Source of the DNA: Gammaproteobacteria bacterium
Lineage (GTDB): Bacteria; Pseudomonadota; Gammaproteobacteria; Pseudomonadales; Azotimanducaceae
Reading direction: 5' to 3'
Assembly (NCBI GenBank): GCA_028821125.1
Contig: JAPPHD010000101.1
Location: 1 to 48,506, forward strand
Length of the DNA: 48,506 nucleotides
Shown here piece by piece: positions 8,105 through 16,823 of the stretch (its first letter is position 1; the number at the start of each line of letters is the position of its first letter). The notes under the pieces are model-generated. The model was not told the origin of the DNA, did not search any database, and saw only the letters and a program-made list of their open reading frames with translations. The position numbers and the translations under genes are program-made.

Positions 8105-9425
8105 CCGGAACGACGCCGAACTCGCGCAGGGTGTCCTCCACGGTGGGTTTTCCGGCGCGGAACCGGTCGTCGCTCAGCAGGTAGGTGAAGACGTAGCCGA
8201 GGCCGAGAATGAGGATGCCGATCAGGAAACAGTAGATCACCGCGCGGTCGGGATACTGGTCCTTGAGCGATCCGACGTAAAGCGGGCCGAAGATGCCCGC
8301 GGCCGCCCAGGCGGTGAGCATGGCGCCGTAGATGGTGGACATGCGCTTCGAGCCGAATACGTCGAGCACGAACGAGGGTACCGTGGCGAAACCGCCGCCG
8401 AAGCACAGCAGCACGTAGCAGACCAGTATCGAGAAGATGATGGGGTCCCGTTCCGTCATCAGTATGCCGAATACGAGCAACTGGCTGGCGAGCAGGATTC
8501 GGAACACCCGCACTCGGCCGAGCCGGTCGGAAAGCAGGCCCCAGAACAGGCGTCCCACGCCGTTGCAGAGCGAACTTGCGGCGATCAGCGTCGCCCCGTA
8601 TTCGGCGAGCTGCTCCGGTTCCAGCGAAGGATCGGCCAGCCCCCACACATCCTGGAGGAGCGACGACTGAAAGCTGATCACTGCGATGCCCGCCGAGATG
8701 TTGAAGAAGAACACGATCCACATGACCAGGAATTCCGAGGACCTGAGGCACACCCGCAGGGGTGCGTCCTCCGCTTTCGCCAGGGCTTGCGCAACGGGCC
8801 CGGATGCCGCCGCCGTGCCGCCCGGGGCATAGCCGGGGGGTGGATCCCTGAGCAGCAGGCTGGCCGGAACCAGTATGCAGGCGAAGATCAGTCCCAGGGA
8901 CACGAATAGTTCCGGCAGCTCGCCCCGGGTCTGAAGCACGAGCACCGGCGCCAGTACCTTGCTGAGCAGCAGCGCGCCGACGCCGAAACCCATCACCACG
9001 ATACCGGTCGCGAGGCCCTTGCGATCCGGAAACCACTTGGCGACGGTGGCTACCGGGGTCACGTAGCCGAGCCCGATGCCGGCGCCGCCGATCACGCCGT
9101 AACCGAGGTAGAAGAGCATCAGGGAATCGATTTGCAGGGCGAGGCCGGCGATCAGGTAGCCGCCGGAGAACATCAGGCTGCCGATCAGGGCCAGCCGCCG
9201 CGGCCCCATCTTCGGCAGGGCGGCGCCCGCCCAGGCGGCAGACATGCCCAGCGAGAAGATGGTGATGCTGAAGGCCCAGGCCGTTTCGGTGAAGGTCCAG
9301 CCGAGTTGCCGCACCAGGAGGGTCTGAAAATAGCTCCACGCGTAGACGGTACCCAGGCAAATCTGCAGGGTCGTGCACAGCAACGCGATGACGTAGCGCG
9401 GCAGGTGCGGGCGGCTGGCAGCCAT
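8094..9425 (-). CDS. MFS transporter, OFA (oxalate/formate antiporter) type
   Basis: A 443-residue, 12-helix major facilitator. The N-terminus (CLGTVYAWSYFQTLL, then FSITIFSLGMSAAWAG) and the loop after helix 2 are typical of the OFA subfamily, whose characterised members exchange small carboxylates such as oxalate and formate. A central loop at about residues 205-225 is Ala/Gly/Pro-rich. It is the last of three reverse-strand genes (substrate-binding protein, HAMP sensor, this carrier), with 29 nt between it and the HAMP gene, so it is probably expressed with them. The ligand may be a monocarboxylate, but this rests on family membership only. Confidence 0.88.
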   Translation of the reverse strand: MAASRPHLPRYVIALLCTTLQICLGTVYAWSYFQTLLVRQLGWTFTETAWAFSITIFSLGMSAAWAGAALPKMGPRRLALIGSLMFSGGYLIAGLALQIDSLMLFYLGYGVIGGAGIGLGYVTPVATVAKWFPDRKGLATGIVVMGFGVGALLLSKVLAPVLVLQTRGELPELFVSLGLIFACILVPASLLLRDPPPGYAPGGTAAASGPVAQALAKAEDAPLRVCLRSSEFLVMWIVFFFNISAGIAVISFQSSLLQDVWGLADPSLEPEQLAEYGATLIAASSLCNGVGRLFWGLLSDRLGRVRVFRILLASQLLVFGILMTERDPIIFSILVCYVLLCFGGGFATVPSFVLDVFGSKRMSTIYGAMLTAWAAAGIFGPLYVGSLKDQYPDRAVIYCFLIGILILGLGYVFTYLLSDDRFRAGKPTVEDTLREFGVVPATR

Positions 9426-9454
9426 TGGAAGTTACCCGACCGATCCCCGCCGGT

Positions 9455-10177
9455 TCAGGGCGGCCCCGCCGGGGCGCCCGCCGACCCGTTGTCGGACATG
9501 TGCAGGAATAGCCGCGCGAGCTGCCCCGCTTCGTCGTCCCGCTCCAGTACAGGCGCTTTCGACGGGTCGCCCTCCCCGCGCGCCAGCGCCACCGCATAGG
9601 CGAGCAGTTCGCCCATCGGCCGCGCGGCCAGGTTGACGAACCAGATCGCGGCGAAGACGCCGACCACGAATACCATGGAGATGAGATAAATCTGCTGGCC
9701 GATCGCCCGCTGAATCTTGAGCGCGATCAGGCTCGTGTCCATGCCCACGTGAACAGCCCCCGCAACGCCGGCCAGGATCGGGCTGCCGACTTCCACGAAG
9801 TCCCCCATGCCCGGCAGATGGCGTTCCACGGCCGCGCCGCCGATGGGCCCGCCGGTGCGGATTTCCTCTGGGATGCCCGGCACGAAGGTATGCGCAAGAA
9901 ACTCCCCCGCCTCGTCCGTGATGTAGATGTAGCGGATACCCTGGATCTCCAGGAACTGGTCGATCAGCGACTGCAGCGCCGACAGGTCGCGATTCAGCAG
10001 GATGTCCACGCTCGCGTCGGCAATCGTCTTGGCAATGCCCCGGCTGTTGGTGACGTACTCCTCCGACAGGTGGGTGTCGACGGTGTAGACGCAGAGTATG
10101 GATGTCGACAGCCCGATCATGCCGAACAGCGAGAAGACGCCGAACAGGGTCTTGCGAAACAGTTTCTTGACTTTCAT
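9455..10177 (-). CDS. Membrane sensor with HAMP domain but no output domain
   Basis: A 240-residue membrane protein. It has an N-terminal helix (about residues 11-33), a periplasmic region of about 130 residues resembling a Cache/PAS-type sensor (GIRYIYITDEAGEFLAHTF), a second helix around IYLISMVFVVGVFAAIWFV and a HAMP domain ending in DDEAGQLARLFLHMS. The protein then stops. Normally a kinase, GGDEF or methyl-accepting domain would follow, so it is either a naturally short receptor acting through a partner or a truncated gene. ATG 10177 is chosen over a TTG five codons upstream. A family A repeat lies just upstream, between this gene and the substrate-binding protein gene. Confidence 0.8.
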   Translation of the reverse strand: MKVKKLFRKTLFGVFSLFGMIGLSTSILCVYTVDTHLSEEYVTNSRGIAKTIADASVDILLNRDLSALQSLIDQFLEIQGIRYIYITDEAGEFLAHTFVPGIPEEIRTGGPIGGAAVERHLPGMGDFVEVGSPILAGVAGAVHVGMDTSLIALKIQRAIGQQIYLISMVFVVGVFAAIWFVNLAARPMGELLAYAVALARGEGDPSKAPVLERDDEAGQLARLFLHMSDNGSAGAPAGPP

Positions 10178-10195
10178 GGAAAAATTTCTCAAGAG

Positions 10196-10398
10196 ATTGA
10201 TTTAAATACAATTTTTGGAATACAGGTACCAAAAGATAGCTTCGATCGGGCACCGAGAGCAGGTATGCGGTACGGGTATCCGGCACACCAAGCGGACGCG
10301 TTGTCTTGGAATTCAAGGGCGCAAGGGTGCTTTAAAGGTGCCGGATACCCGTACCGCACACCTACTCTCTCCCAGCGGTCGTCCGTTCCTTGCGCGTC
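10196..10398. repeat. Palindromic repeat family A, copy 1
   Basis: Two 32-bp arms (10255-10286 and 10338-10369) are inverted copies with 30 of 32 positions matching, separated by 51 bp. An AT-rich head (10196-10230) and a conserved right tail (gttccttgcgcgtc, 10385-10398) frame the arms. The same head, arms and tail recur near 39.6-39.88 kb. There is no coding potential. The element lies within the 270-bp gap between the substrate-binding and HAMP genes, so it would be transcribed and could fold into a long hairpin. Confidence 0.8.
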
Positions 10399-10447
10399 AG
10401 CGCTGCGGCGCCCCGGGGGAAAAGCTTTCATTTCAGTCCAACCCACA

Positions 10448-11755
10448 CTATGAAAACCGCCCTCCCCAGTCGTTCAGGGTGACGAAGCGGCCGTCCTCGA
10501 CCACCGTGTAGTAAACGCCCTGCAATCCCTGCCGGCGTTCGGGCCCGAAGGAGACCCGCTCGCGGATGCCGAGATTGTAGTCCTTGATCGAAAACACCGC
10601 GGCCTCCAGACCCTGCCGCGAGGGGCTGTCGCCCAGGCGCCGAAGCACCTCGACCAAAAGCTTCGCATCCAGAAATCCCTCGAGGCTCACGAAGCTGTGG
10701 GGGAACGGGGTATACGGCTCCTTGACCAGCTCTTCCGGCGCCTGCGGGTCGTAGCGGCTCATCAGGTCGCGGTATTCGCGCACCGCGGGAATGGTCACAT
10801 CCTCGTAGCTGGGCACCACCTGGGAATTCACCAGCAGCCTCGTGTACGGTTCCGCATCCTCGTGCGCCTCCAGCAGCAGCTTGAGCAGGTTCTCGCTGCC
10901 GACGAACGACAGGTTCGCCATGGGCACCTGCAGGCCCAGGTCCACCGCATCGCGGGCGAATGCCGCGCACGCCGCATAGGAGCCGATACAGATCACCGCC
11001 TCCGGGTCCACCTTCTTCAGTATCTCCACCTGGGAGCGCATGATGCTGGTGAACTTGGTGCCGCGCCGGTAGGTCGCCTCGCCGGCGATGGTTTCCCCGT
11101 GCCTGGCCAGGGCGGCCCGCACGCCCGACCAGCCGCTGCGCCCGTACGCATCGGCCTGGTAGAAGACGGCGATGCGCCTGCGGCCCACGGCCACGAAGTT
11201 GTCCACCAGGCCCGCGGTTTCCTGGGCATAGGACGCGCGCAGGTTGAAGGCGAAATCCCCGTACGGGGGCTCGCGCTGCGGCGCCGCGCCGGTGAACGGG
11301 AAGAACAGGTAGGTACCCCTGTCCTGGAATTTCTTGAGCATCGGCAGCACCCGGGTAACCGTCGGGGTGCCGACATAGCCGAACAGGAGGAAGACCCGGT
11401 CGTCGAGCATCAGGGTCATGGTGTTGTTGACGGCCGGGTCCGGCTGGTAGCCGTCGTCGTAGGTCCTGATGCGGATACGCCGGCCGGCCACGCCGCCTTG
11501 CCGGTTGACGTGCTCGAAACAGGCGCTCGCCCCCCGGTGCAGTTCGATGCCCAGGCCCCGGGAGGGCCCGGAAAACGCCGCCGACATGCCGAGCAGGAAC
11601 TCGCTGTCGCTGACGCCGGCATCGCCCGTCGAAGAGGCAGCCGCCACACCCTGGAGATCGTCGGGAATCCGGTTTGTCGCGTCCTCCCCGGCAGCAATTG
11701 CCCTGAACCAGGGTACAGCCAGACCGGCCCCCATGAGCAGACGCCTTGTCAGCAT
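10448..11755 (-). CDS. Periplasmic substrate-binding protein, branched-chain amino acid/amide type
   Basis: A 435-residue Peripla_BP_6 (type I) binding protein. After a Tat-like N-terminus (TRRLLMGAG) and hydrophobic stretch, the mature part starts near GVSDSEFLLGMSAAFSGPS, followed by GIELHRGASACFEHVNRQGG, the family fingerprint of LivJ/urea/amide receptors. The second lobe contains GRRRIAVFYQADAYGRSGW. No ABC permease or ATPase gene is nearby. Instead a HAMP membrane protein and an OFA carrier follow on the same strand, so the protein may work as a ligand receptor for the sensor rather than for an ABC importer (inference). The family A repeat separates it from the HAMP gene. Confidence 0.9.
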   Translation of the reverse strand: MLTRRLLMGAGLAVPWFRAIAAGEDATNRIPDDLQGVAAASSTGDAGVSDSEFLLGMSAAFSGPSRGLGIELHRGASACFEHVNRQGGVAGRRIRIRTYDDGYQPDPAVNNTMTLMLDDRVFLLFGYVGTPTVTRVLPMLKKFQDRGTYLFFPFTGAAPQREPPYGDFAFNLRASYAQETAGLVDNFVAVGRRRIAVFYQADAYGRSGWSGVRAALARHGETIAGEATYRRGTKFTSIMRSQVEILKKVDPEAVICIGSYAACAAFARDAVDLGLQVPMANLSFVGSENLLKLLLEAHEDAEPYTRLLVNSQVVPSYEDVTIPAVREYRDLMSRYDPQAPEELVKEPYTPFPHSFVSLEGFLDAKLLVEVLRRLGDSPSRQGLEAAVFSIKDYNLGIRERVSFGPERRQGLQGVYYTVVEDGRFVTLNDWGGRFS

Positions 11756-11956
11756 TGCCCGGCAGTCCTCATGGGATGCGGCTACTCCAGGATCGGGGCC
11801 ATTTTTCCGCCGCTCTTTGTTGTCCCTCGCTCATGGTGTGATACTACACTACGCTCACTCCCATCGAGTCCGACTTGTTCCGGTTGCGACGGCTGTGTAA
11901 CGATGCCGCGCACCGTGCGCATCCAACGGCCGGCGCCAGGGAGGAGCCTTCGGATC

Positions 11957-13111
11957 ATGCCTGAGATTCCCCATGACTTCGGGGTCGGCCGCTCCGATCC
12001 GGGCACCTTCCCCACCGAGTCGATCAAGGCGGCGGCGCTGGCCGCCATCGACACCGAAGCCGTCGAATTGAACAACTACCCCGGCAGCCTGGGCCACTCC
12101 GGTTTCCGCGCGGTCATGGCGCGGCGGGAGTCGGAGCGCGAAGGCGTGGGGGTGGACCCGGACCACATCGTCGTCACCAACGGTTCCATGCAGGCGGTGA
12201 CGCTCTGTGCCGAGGCTCTGCAGCAACAACCCGGCGATACGGTCATCGTCGAGGAGTTCTCCTATCCCGGCACCCTGTCCGCCTACCGGTCGCTGAAGCT
12301 CGACATGGTCGGCATCCCCCTGGACGGGGGCGGCATGAAGATGGATGCCCTGGAAGACGCGCTTGTACGCCTCGAACGGGAACAGCGGCGGCCCCGGTTC
12401 ATCTACGCCATTTCCACCTATCAGAATCCCACCGGGTTCGTGATGCCCCGGGCCCGCCGGATGGAGTTGATCGAAATCGCCCGGCGTTTCGGCGTGCCGG
12501 TGGTCGAAGACAACTGTTACGGCGACGTCCATTACGAAGGGCCGGTGGAGCCGTCGATATACGCGCTGGACGACGACCCCAACCACATCTACCTCTGTTC
12601 CCTGTCCAAGATCCTCGCTCCCGGTTTCCGGCTGGGTTACATCCTGGCACGGCCCCCCATGCTGGAGACCATCCTCGCCCGCCGCCACGATGCCGGCAGC
12701 AATTACTTCGCCAGCGCCGTCGTCGCCGAGTTCTACCGAGACGGCATCGCGGCCCACGCGGCGGTGACCACACCACCGTTGCGCAGGAAGCGCGACCTCC
12801 TCTGCGCGCTGCTCGAGGCCAACGCCGCCGACATCTGCGCCTGGTCCGAGCCCCCTGGTGGCCTCTTCATCTGGGTCCGGCTACCGGCGGACACCGACCT
12901 CGCAAAACTTTACAGCCTCGCCCTCTCCCGGGGGGTCAACTACCTGCCCGGATCGGACTTCCACTATCGCGCCGCGGAAGTGCCCTACCTGCGCCTGGCT
13001 TTCGGACATCTGCCGGACACGTCGATCGAAACCGGCGTCCCCATTCTCGCCCGATGCATCAGGGAGGCGCGTACCAGCAACGAACCCGTTGACGTCGACT
13101 CGCTATTCTGA
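11957..13111 (+). CDS. PLP-dependent aminotransferase, class I/II
   Basis: A 384-residue fold-type I aminotransferase, close in layout to 2-aminoadipate/MocR-like aminotransferases but without a DNA-binding domain. Visible signatures are VTNGSMQAVTL (phosphate loop), AISTYQNPTGFVMPRARR (Asn-Pro-Thr-Gly), VVEDNCYGDVHYEG (PLP-ring Asp and Tyr), the SLSKILAPGFRLGY Schiff-base Lys segment and the C-terminal LRLAF Arg. ATG 11957 is chosen because GGAGGAG lies about 10 nt upstream and the motifs fit; the open frame upstream is antisense to the binding-protein gene. It is divergent from that gene with a 200-bp gap. The amino donor and acceptor are unknown. Confidence 0.92.
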   Translation: MPEIPHDFGVGRSDPGTFPTESIKAAALAAIDTEAVELNNYPGSLGHSGFRAVMARRESEREGVGVDPDHIVVTNGSMQAVTLCAEALQQQPGDTVIVEEFSYPGTLSAYRSLKLDMVGIPLDGGGMKMDALEDALVRLEREQRRPRFIYAISTYQNPTGFVMPRARRMELIEIARRFGVPVVEDNCYGDVHYEGPVEPSIYALDDDPNHIYLCSLSKILAPGFRLGYILARPPMLETILARRHDAGSNYFASAVVAEFYRDGIAAHAAVTTPPLRRKRDLLCALLEANAADICAWSEPPGGLFIWVRLPADTDLAKLYSLALSRGVNYLPGSDFHYRAAEVPYLRLAFGHLPDTSIETGVPILARCIREARTSNEPVDVDSLF

Positions 13112-13167
13112 TGGCGGAGGCCGCCACCTCGCCGACCGAAGCGGCGCGAGCGTGGCGCCAACAGGAC

Positions 13168-14460
13168 CTAGCCCGCGTTGACCCTGGACCCGGGTGCGAT
13201 GATCGGAGGAGCCGAATTCAGTGCTTCCATCGCATAACCCGCCGCCTGCAGGTAGCGGCGCATGAACTCATCCATTTCTTTTTTCGACATGACATCGTCG
13301 ATGTTCTCGAAAACGCTGCCGCACCGTTCCTCCACGATGTTGAGAATCCCGAAGGGCCCGGCGCCCCGGTTGCGAAGCACGACCCCGGAAATCTCCCTGC
13401 ACAGACGCCTGTCGTAATCCTCCAGTGCGGCCGGTGTCACACCCTGTTCCAGCATGCACGCGCCGAGCACCCGCGCATCGACAACGGCCTGGGCCGCGCC
13501 GTTTGATCCAGTCGGAAACATAGGGTGGGCAGCATCGCCGAGCAGCACGACGTTTCCATCCCGCCAGGTCGCAACCGGATCGCGATCGATCATCGGGAAT
13601 TCGAACACGTCGTCCGCGGCCGACAGGAGTTCAGGCACGTTCAGCCAGCCGTAGTCCCAGCCCTCGAAGTGATGCAGGAAGTCATCCAGTGCCACCTTCT
13701 TGCTCCAGTCGCCCTTTGACCAGCCGTCGGCATTGTCCACGGTGATCTCGGCAATCCAGTTGATGGTTGCAAGACCTGTTTCAGGGTCGGGAGGCGAGAT
13801 CGGATAGAAGACGATGCGGTGGCGGTGCGTGCCCAGGCCGACAAAAGAGGCGCCGGTTCGAATGGGCACGCCCGGGCTGGTGCCCCGCCACATGATGGCG
13901 CCGCCCCAGTGGATGGGTGGCTGCAGGGGATGCATCTGCGCCCTTGCCGTGGAATGGATGCCGTCCGCGGCAACCAGCAGCGAACCGTCGAATTCGAGCT
14001 GGGTGTTCCCGCTCGTCTCGACCTCGATGGTCACGCCGGCCCTGTGGTTCCGGTACCCCGTGACGCGATGGCCCGCGAAAAAACAGCCTTCGCCCAGCCG
14101 CGCCAGGGCCGTCCGGTACAGGAGCATGTGAAAATCGCCCCGATGCACCGAATACTGGGGCCATTTGTATCCGGCTTCGAGCCCCCGGGGTTCACTGTAG
14201 ATATCGTTGCCGTTGAGCCCCACCAACGCCCATTCCCGGCACTTTACGCCGATCTTCTGCAACTCGCCGTCCTCAAGCCCCAGATCGTAAAGTTCCCTCA
14301 CGGCGTTGGGTTGCAGGTTGATGCCGACCCCCAGGGACTCGAGGTGCGGCACGGCTTCGAACACCAGGCAGGGAACGCCGATCTGGTGCAGGGTCAACGC
14401 GGTGGCAAGCCCACCGATACCGCCACCGGCGATGAGTACGGGTTTATTCATCCCGGTCAT
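13168..14460 (-). CDS. FAD-dependent aromatic-ring monooxygenase
   Basis: A 430-residue single-component flavoprotein monooxygenase (class A; PHBH/salicylate hydroxylase/PhzS family). It shows the ADP-binding GGGIGGLATALTLHQIG near the N-terminus, the LVAADGIHSTARAQ DG motif in the middle and GNVVLLGDAAHPMFPTGSNG for the flavin ribityl chain. These enzymes use NAD(P)H and O2 to hydroxylate aromatic or heterocyclic rings in the cytoplasm. ATG 14460 is used; ATG 14451 is equally possible. The gene is downstream of an SDR and an acyl-CoA dehydrogenase on the same strand and converges on the aminotransferase. Substrate not deducible. Confidence 0.9.
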   Translation of the reverse strand: MTGMNKPVLIAGGGIGGLATALTLHQIGVPCLVFEAVPHLESLGVGINLQPNAVRELYDLGLEDGELQKIGVKCREWALVGLNGNDIYSEPRGLEAGYKWPQYSVHRGDFHMLLYRTALARLGEGCFFAGHRVTGYRNHRAGVTIEVETSGNTQLEFDGSLLVAADGIHSTARAQMHPLQPPIHWGGAIMWRGTSPGVPIRTGASFVGLGTHRHRIVFYPISPPDPETGLATINWIAEITVDNADGWSKGDWSKKVALDDFLHHFEGWDYGWLNVPELLSAADDVFEFPMIDRDPVATWRDGNVVLLGDAAHPMFPTGSNGAAQAVVDARVLGACMLEQGVTPAALEDYDRRLCREISGVVLRNRGAGPFGILNIVEERCGSVFENIDDVMSKKEMDEFMRRYLQAAGYAMEALNSAPPIIAPGSRVNAG

Positions 14461-14491
14461 GGCGGCACCGGTTCGTGAACGAACGCAGCGA

Positions 14492-14536
14492 GATCGGCGG
14501 GGTCGGCGGGGTTGGCAAGGTCGGCGAGGTTGGCAG
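14492..14536. repeat. Short tandem repeat, five 9-bp units
   Basis: Five consecutive units of the form g(a/g)t(c/t)ggcnn run from 14492 to 14536; two 18-bp double units (14501-14518, 14519-14536) match at 16 of 18 positions. They lie in the 120-bp gap between the SDR stop and the monooxygenase start. No function is evident; such repeats vary in number by slippage. Confidence 0.6.
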
Positions 14537-14580
14537 GCGTAGTGAGAACGCGGGGTGCAGCGGGCTGGAGCGACAGCGCA

Positions 14581-15363
14581 TCAGTACGGCGCGGTGCCGC
14601 CGTCCACGCTGAGCGTCGCGCCCGTTATTCCCGCCCCCGCATCCGATGCCAGCAACACGGCCATGGCGGCCACCTCCTCGACCGTGTTGGGCCGCTTGAC
14701 CGCCGATTCCTGGGCAAAGAGGTCGACCATCTCCTCGAAGCTCAGGCCCATGGCCTCGGCCACCGCCGGGCCGTTCTCCCGAACGATGTCGGTGATGACG
14801 AGCCCCGGACAGATGGCGTTCACGGTCACGCCCTCGGTTCCGACCTCTCTGGCCAGTGACTTCGTGAAACCGTTCACCGCGTGCTTGGCGGCCGTGTACG
14901 CGGTAAACACCGGCTTGCCGATCTTGCCCTCGACGGACGAGATGTTGATGACGCTGCCGGAGCCTCGGGCCAGCATCGTCTTCAGCGCCCGGCGGGTGGC
15001 CCAGAACGTCGAATAGAGGTTCCACTTCATGGCCTGGTCGAAGGCTTCGTCGGAAAGCTCGACCAGTGGCTTGAGCTCGCCGGCACCGCCCGCATTGTTC
15101 ACCAGAACGTCGACGCGGCCGAACCGCTCGACGGTGCCGTCGACGAACCCTTCCACATCCGCCTGAACCATCGCATCGCCGGGAATGAACACGCAACGCT
15201 CGCCGGCATCGAGTTCGGCCAGCGCCCGCTCCGCCCTGGCCCTGCCCCGGGCCATCAGCGCGACCACCGCGCCTTCGGCGAGAAAGGCGCGGGCGATGCC
15301 GAGCCCGATGCCCGCCGTGCCGCCGGTGACGGCGGCGACTTTACCCTGTAGTGCCCTATCCAA
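14581..15363 (-). CDS. Short-chain dehydrogenase/reductase
   Basis: A 260-residue classical SDR. It carries the cofactor motif TGGTAGIGLG near residues 15-24, the NNAGG structural motif, the catalytic Ser in NISSVEG, and the YTAAK catalytic Tyr/Lys pair followed by NAICPGLVITDI. An Arg-rich segment after strand 2 (RGRARAERAL) suggests NADP(H). The only start that leaves an intact Rossmann fold is TTG 15363, inside a 14-bp tandem repeat whose next unit supplies a TAGGG just upstream. It lies between the acyl-CoA dehydrogenase and the flavin monooxygenase on the same strand and may oxidise a hydroxyacyl-CoA or alcohol intermediate (inference). Confidence 0.9.
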   Translation of the reverse strand: MDRALQGKVAAVTGGTAGIGLGIARAFLAEGAVVALMARGRARAERALAELDAGERCVFIPGDAMVQADVEGFVDGTVERFGRVDVLVNNAGGAGELKPLVELSDEAFDQAMKWNLYSTFWATRRALKTMLARGSGSVINISSVEGKIGKPVFTAYTAAKHAVNGFTKSLAREVGTEGVTVNAICPGLVITDIVRENGPAVAEAMGLSFEEMVDLFAQESAVKRPNTVEEVAAMAVLLASDAGAGITGATLSVDGGTAPY

Positions 15364-15409
15364 CAGACCCTATCCAACAGACCCTATCCAACAGACCCTA
15401 TCCAACAGA
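15354..15409. repeat. Four perfect 14-bp tandem repeats at the SDR start
   Basis: The unit ccctatccaacaga is present four times without mismatch (15354, 15368, 15382, 15396). On the reverse strand every unit contains TTG preceded, in the neighbouring unit, by a TAGGG. The SDR start codon (15361-15363) lies in the unit nearest the gene. Copy number changes could therefore alter leader length or start usage. The array abuts a truncated family B repeat at 15410. Confidence 0.9.
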
Positions 15410-15466
15410 CAATGCCGTATCAGCCCGCCCGCAAGCGGCCGGATGCACGGCGGAGGCTCGTCGAGA
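15410..15466. repeat. Truncated family B element
   Basis: The segment starting caatgccgtatcag and running through ggcggaggctcg closely follows 24913-24963 of the 273-bp family B element, covering the inner part of its terminal repeat and the start of its internal stem. The outer 20 bp or so of the terminus and the whole right half are missing. It lies between the acyl-CoA dehydrogenase stop (15472) and the tandem repeat. Confidence 0.75.
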
Positions 15467-15471
15467 CAAGT

Positions 15472-16728
15472 TCAATTGCCGAAATCCCACGACTCGCCGG
15501 CGTGATAGCGCCTGAGGATGTTCTTGGCGATCAGCACCCGGTGCACCTCGTCCGGCCCGTCGGCAATGCGCAGCGTCCTGGCGCCCTGGTACATGCCGGC
15601 CAGCGGCAGGTCGCCGGACACGCCCGCCGCGCCCCATACCTGAATGGCGCGGTCGACAACCCGGTGGAAGGCGAGCGGCACGAACACCTTGATCGCGGAG
15701 ATGTCCGTGCGCGGGTCGGCGCCGCTCTCCATCTTCTCCGCGCAGTGAATGGTCATCAGCCGGGCGCTCTGGATATCGATGTAGCTGTCGGCGATGAAGC
15801 CCTGCATGAACTGCTTCTCCTCGAGCTTCTCGCCACCGTGCACCTCCCGGGTCATCATTCGTTCCACCATCAGGTCGAACGCGCGCCACATGGAGCCGAT
15901 GGAGTTCATGCAGTGGTAGACCCTGCCCGCGCCCAGCCGGTCCTGGGCGGCCCGGTGGCCGGTGCCGGTGCGGCCAAGCTGGTTCTCGCGCGGTACCCGC
16001 ACGTTGTCGTAGACGATCTCGCAGTGGCTGCCGCCCCGGCCCCAGACCGGCACCCCGCGCACGATGTTCACGCCGGGCGTGTCCTTGGGCACGATGATCT
16101 GGGTCATCCTGTCGTTCCGGCCGACCGGGTCGTCCGGGTCGGCGGTGCGGCACATGACGATGAAGAAATCCGCAGCGTAGCCGTTGGAGGTGAACCACTT
16201 GTGGCCGTTGATGACCCACTCGTCGCCGTCCAGTTCCGCCCGCGTGGTGATGGAACGCGGATCGGAGCCGGCGTTGTGGGGCTCCGTCATGGAAAACGCC
16301 GACTGCATGCGCCCCTCGGTGAGGGGTTTCAGCCACTGCTCGTGCTGTTCGTCCGTTCCGTACTTCACCAGGATCTTCTGGTTGCCCGAATTCGGCGCCA
16401 CCACCCCGAACAGGGAGGCGGCACCCGGGCTATAGGACAGCACCTCGTTCATGTAGGCATGCTGCATGAAGGAAAGGCCCATGCCGCCGAATTCCTTCGG
16501 CAGGTGCGGCGCCCACAGCCTGGCGCCCTTGACCCTGTCCTGGATCTCGTGGCGCAGCGTCCGCGCCTCTTCCACCGTCTCGGCGGACGCCCGGCGGCCT
16601 CCCGTCGTCCAGCCCCAGAGCCGGTGTTCCACCGGCAGGATGTGTTCGTTGACGATCTCCGCCGTGGCCAGGCGGATATCGTTGACCTCGTTGTCCAATG
16701 TCGCAACCGGCCTGACGTTCATGGCCAT
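15472..16728 (-). CDS. Acyl-CoA dehydrogenase
   Basis: A 418-residue flavoenzyme of the acyl-CoA dehydrogenase superfamily, catalysing alpha,beta-desaturation of an acyl-CoA with electrons passed to ETF. Recognisable parts are the N-terminal helical domain (LWAPHLPKEFGGMGLSF), the FAD/substrate-binding FSMTEPHNAGSDPRSI and WFTSNGYAADFF in the beta domain, and the C-terminal IQVWGAAGVSGDLPL with GARTLRIADGPDEVHR. The length and the DEVHR ending resemble the ACAD10/ACAD11-like branch that handles longer or branched chains. A GAGGGGGC stretch precedes the tandem ATGs at 16728 and 16722. It lies upstream of the SDR and monooxygenase on the same strand. Confidence 0.93.
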   Translation of the reverse strand: MAMNVRPVATLDNEVNDIRLATAEIVNEHILPVEHRLWGWTTGGRRASAETVEEARTLRHEIQDRVKGARLWAPHLPKEFGGMGLSFMQHAYMNEVLSYSPGAASLFGVVAPNSGNQKILVKYGTDEQHEQWLKPLTEGRMQSAFSMTEPHNAGSDPRSITTRAELDGDEWVINGHKWFTSNGYAADFFIVMCRTADPDDPVGRNDRMTQIIVPKDTPGVNIVRGVPVWGRGGSHCEIVYDNVRVPRENQLGRTGTGHRAAQDRLGAGRVYHCMNSIGSMWRAFDLMVERMMTREVHGGEKLEEKQFMQGFIADSYIDIQSARLMTIHCAEKMESGADPRTDISAIKVFVPLAFHRVVDRAIQVWGAAGVSGDLPLAGMYQGARTLRIADGPDEVHRVLIAKNILRRYHAGESWDFGN

Positions 16729-16823
16729 GGGTTTGCCCCCTCTTCTTTGGTGCGGTGCCTTCAGCCCGACCTGATCATGAACGGACTGCTGCGGCCGTCA
16801 AGTGCGGCGAAATCACGGGCGGG

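Noticed and set aside
9455-10177. HAMP protein considered as a complete histidine kinase or chemoreceptor
   Set aside because: No HisKA, HATPase or methyl-accepting sequence follows; the MFS gene begins 29 nt after the stop.
10697-11956. N-terminal extension of the aminotransferase
   Set aside because: It is antisense to the substrate-binding protein gene, and the RBS and family length place the start at 11957.
15354-15409. Four direct repeats considered as a CRISPR array
   Set aside because: Units are only 14 bp with no spacers and no cas genes, so this is a simple tandem repeat.
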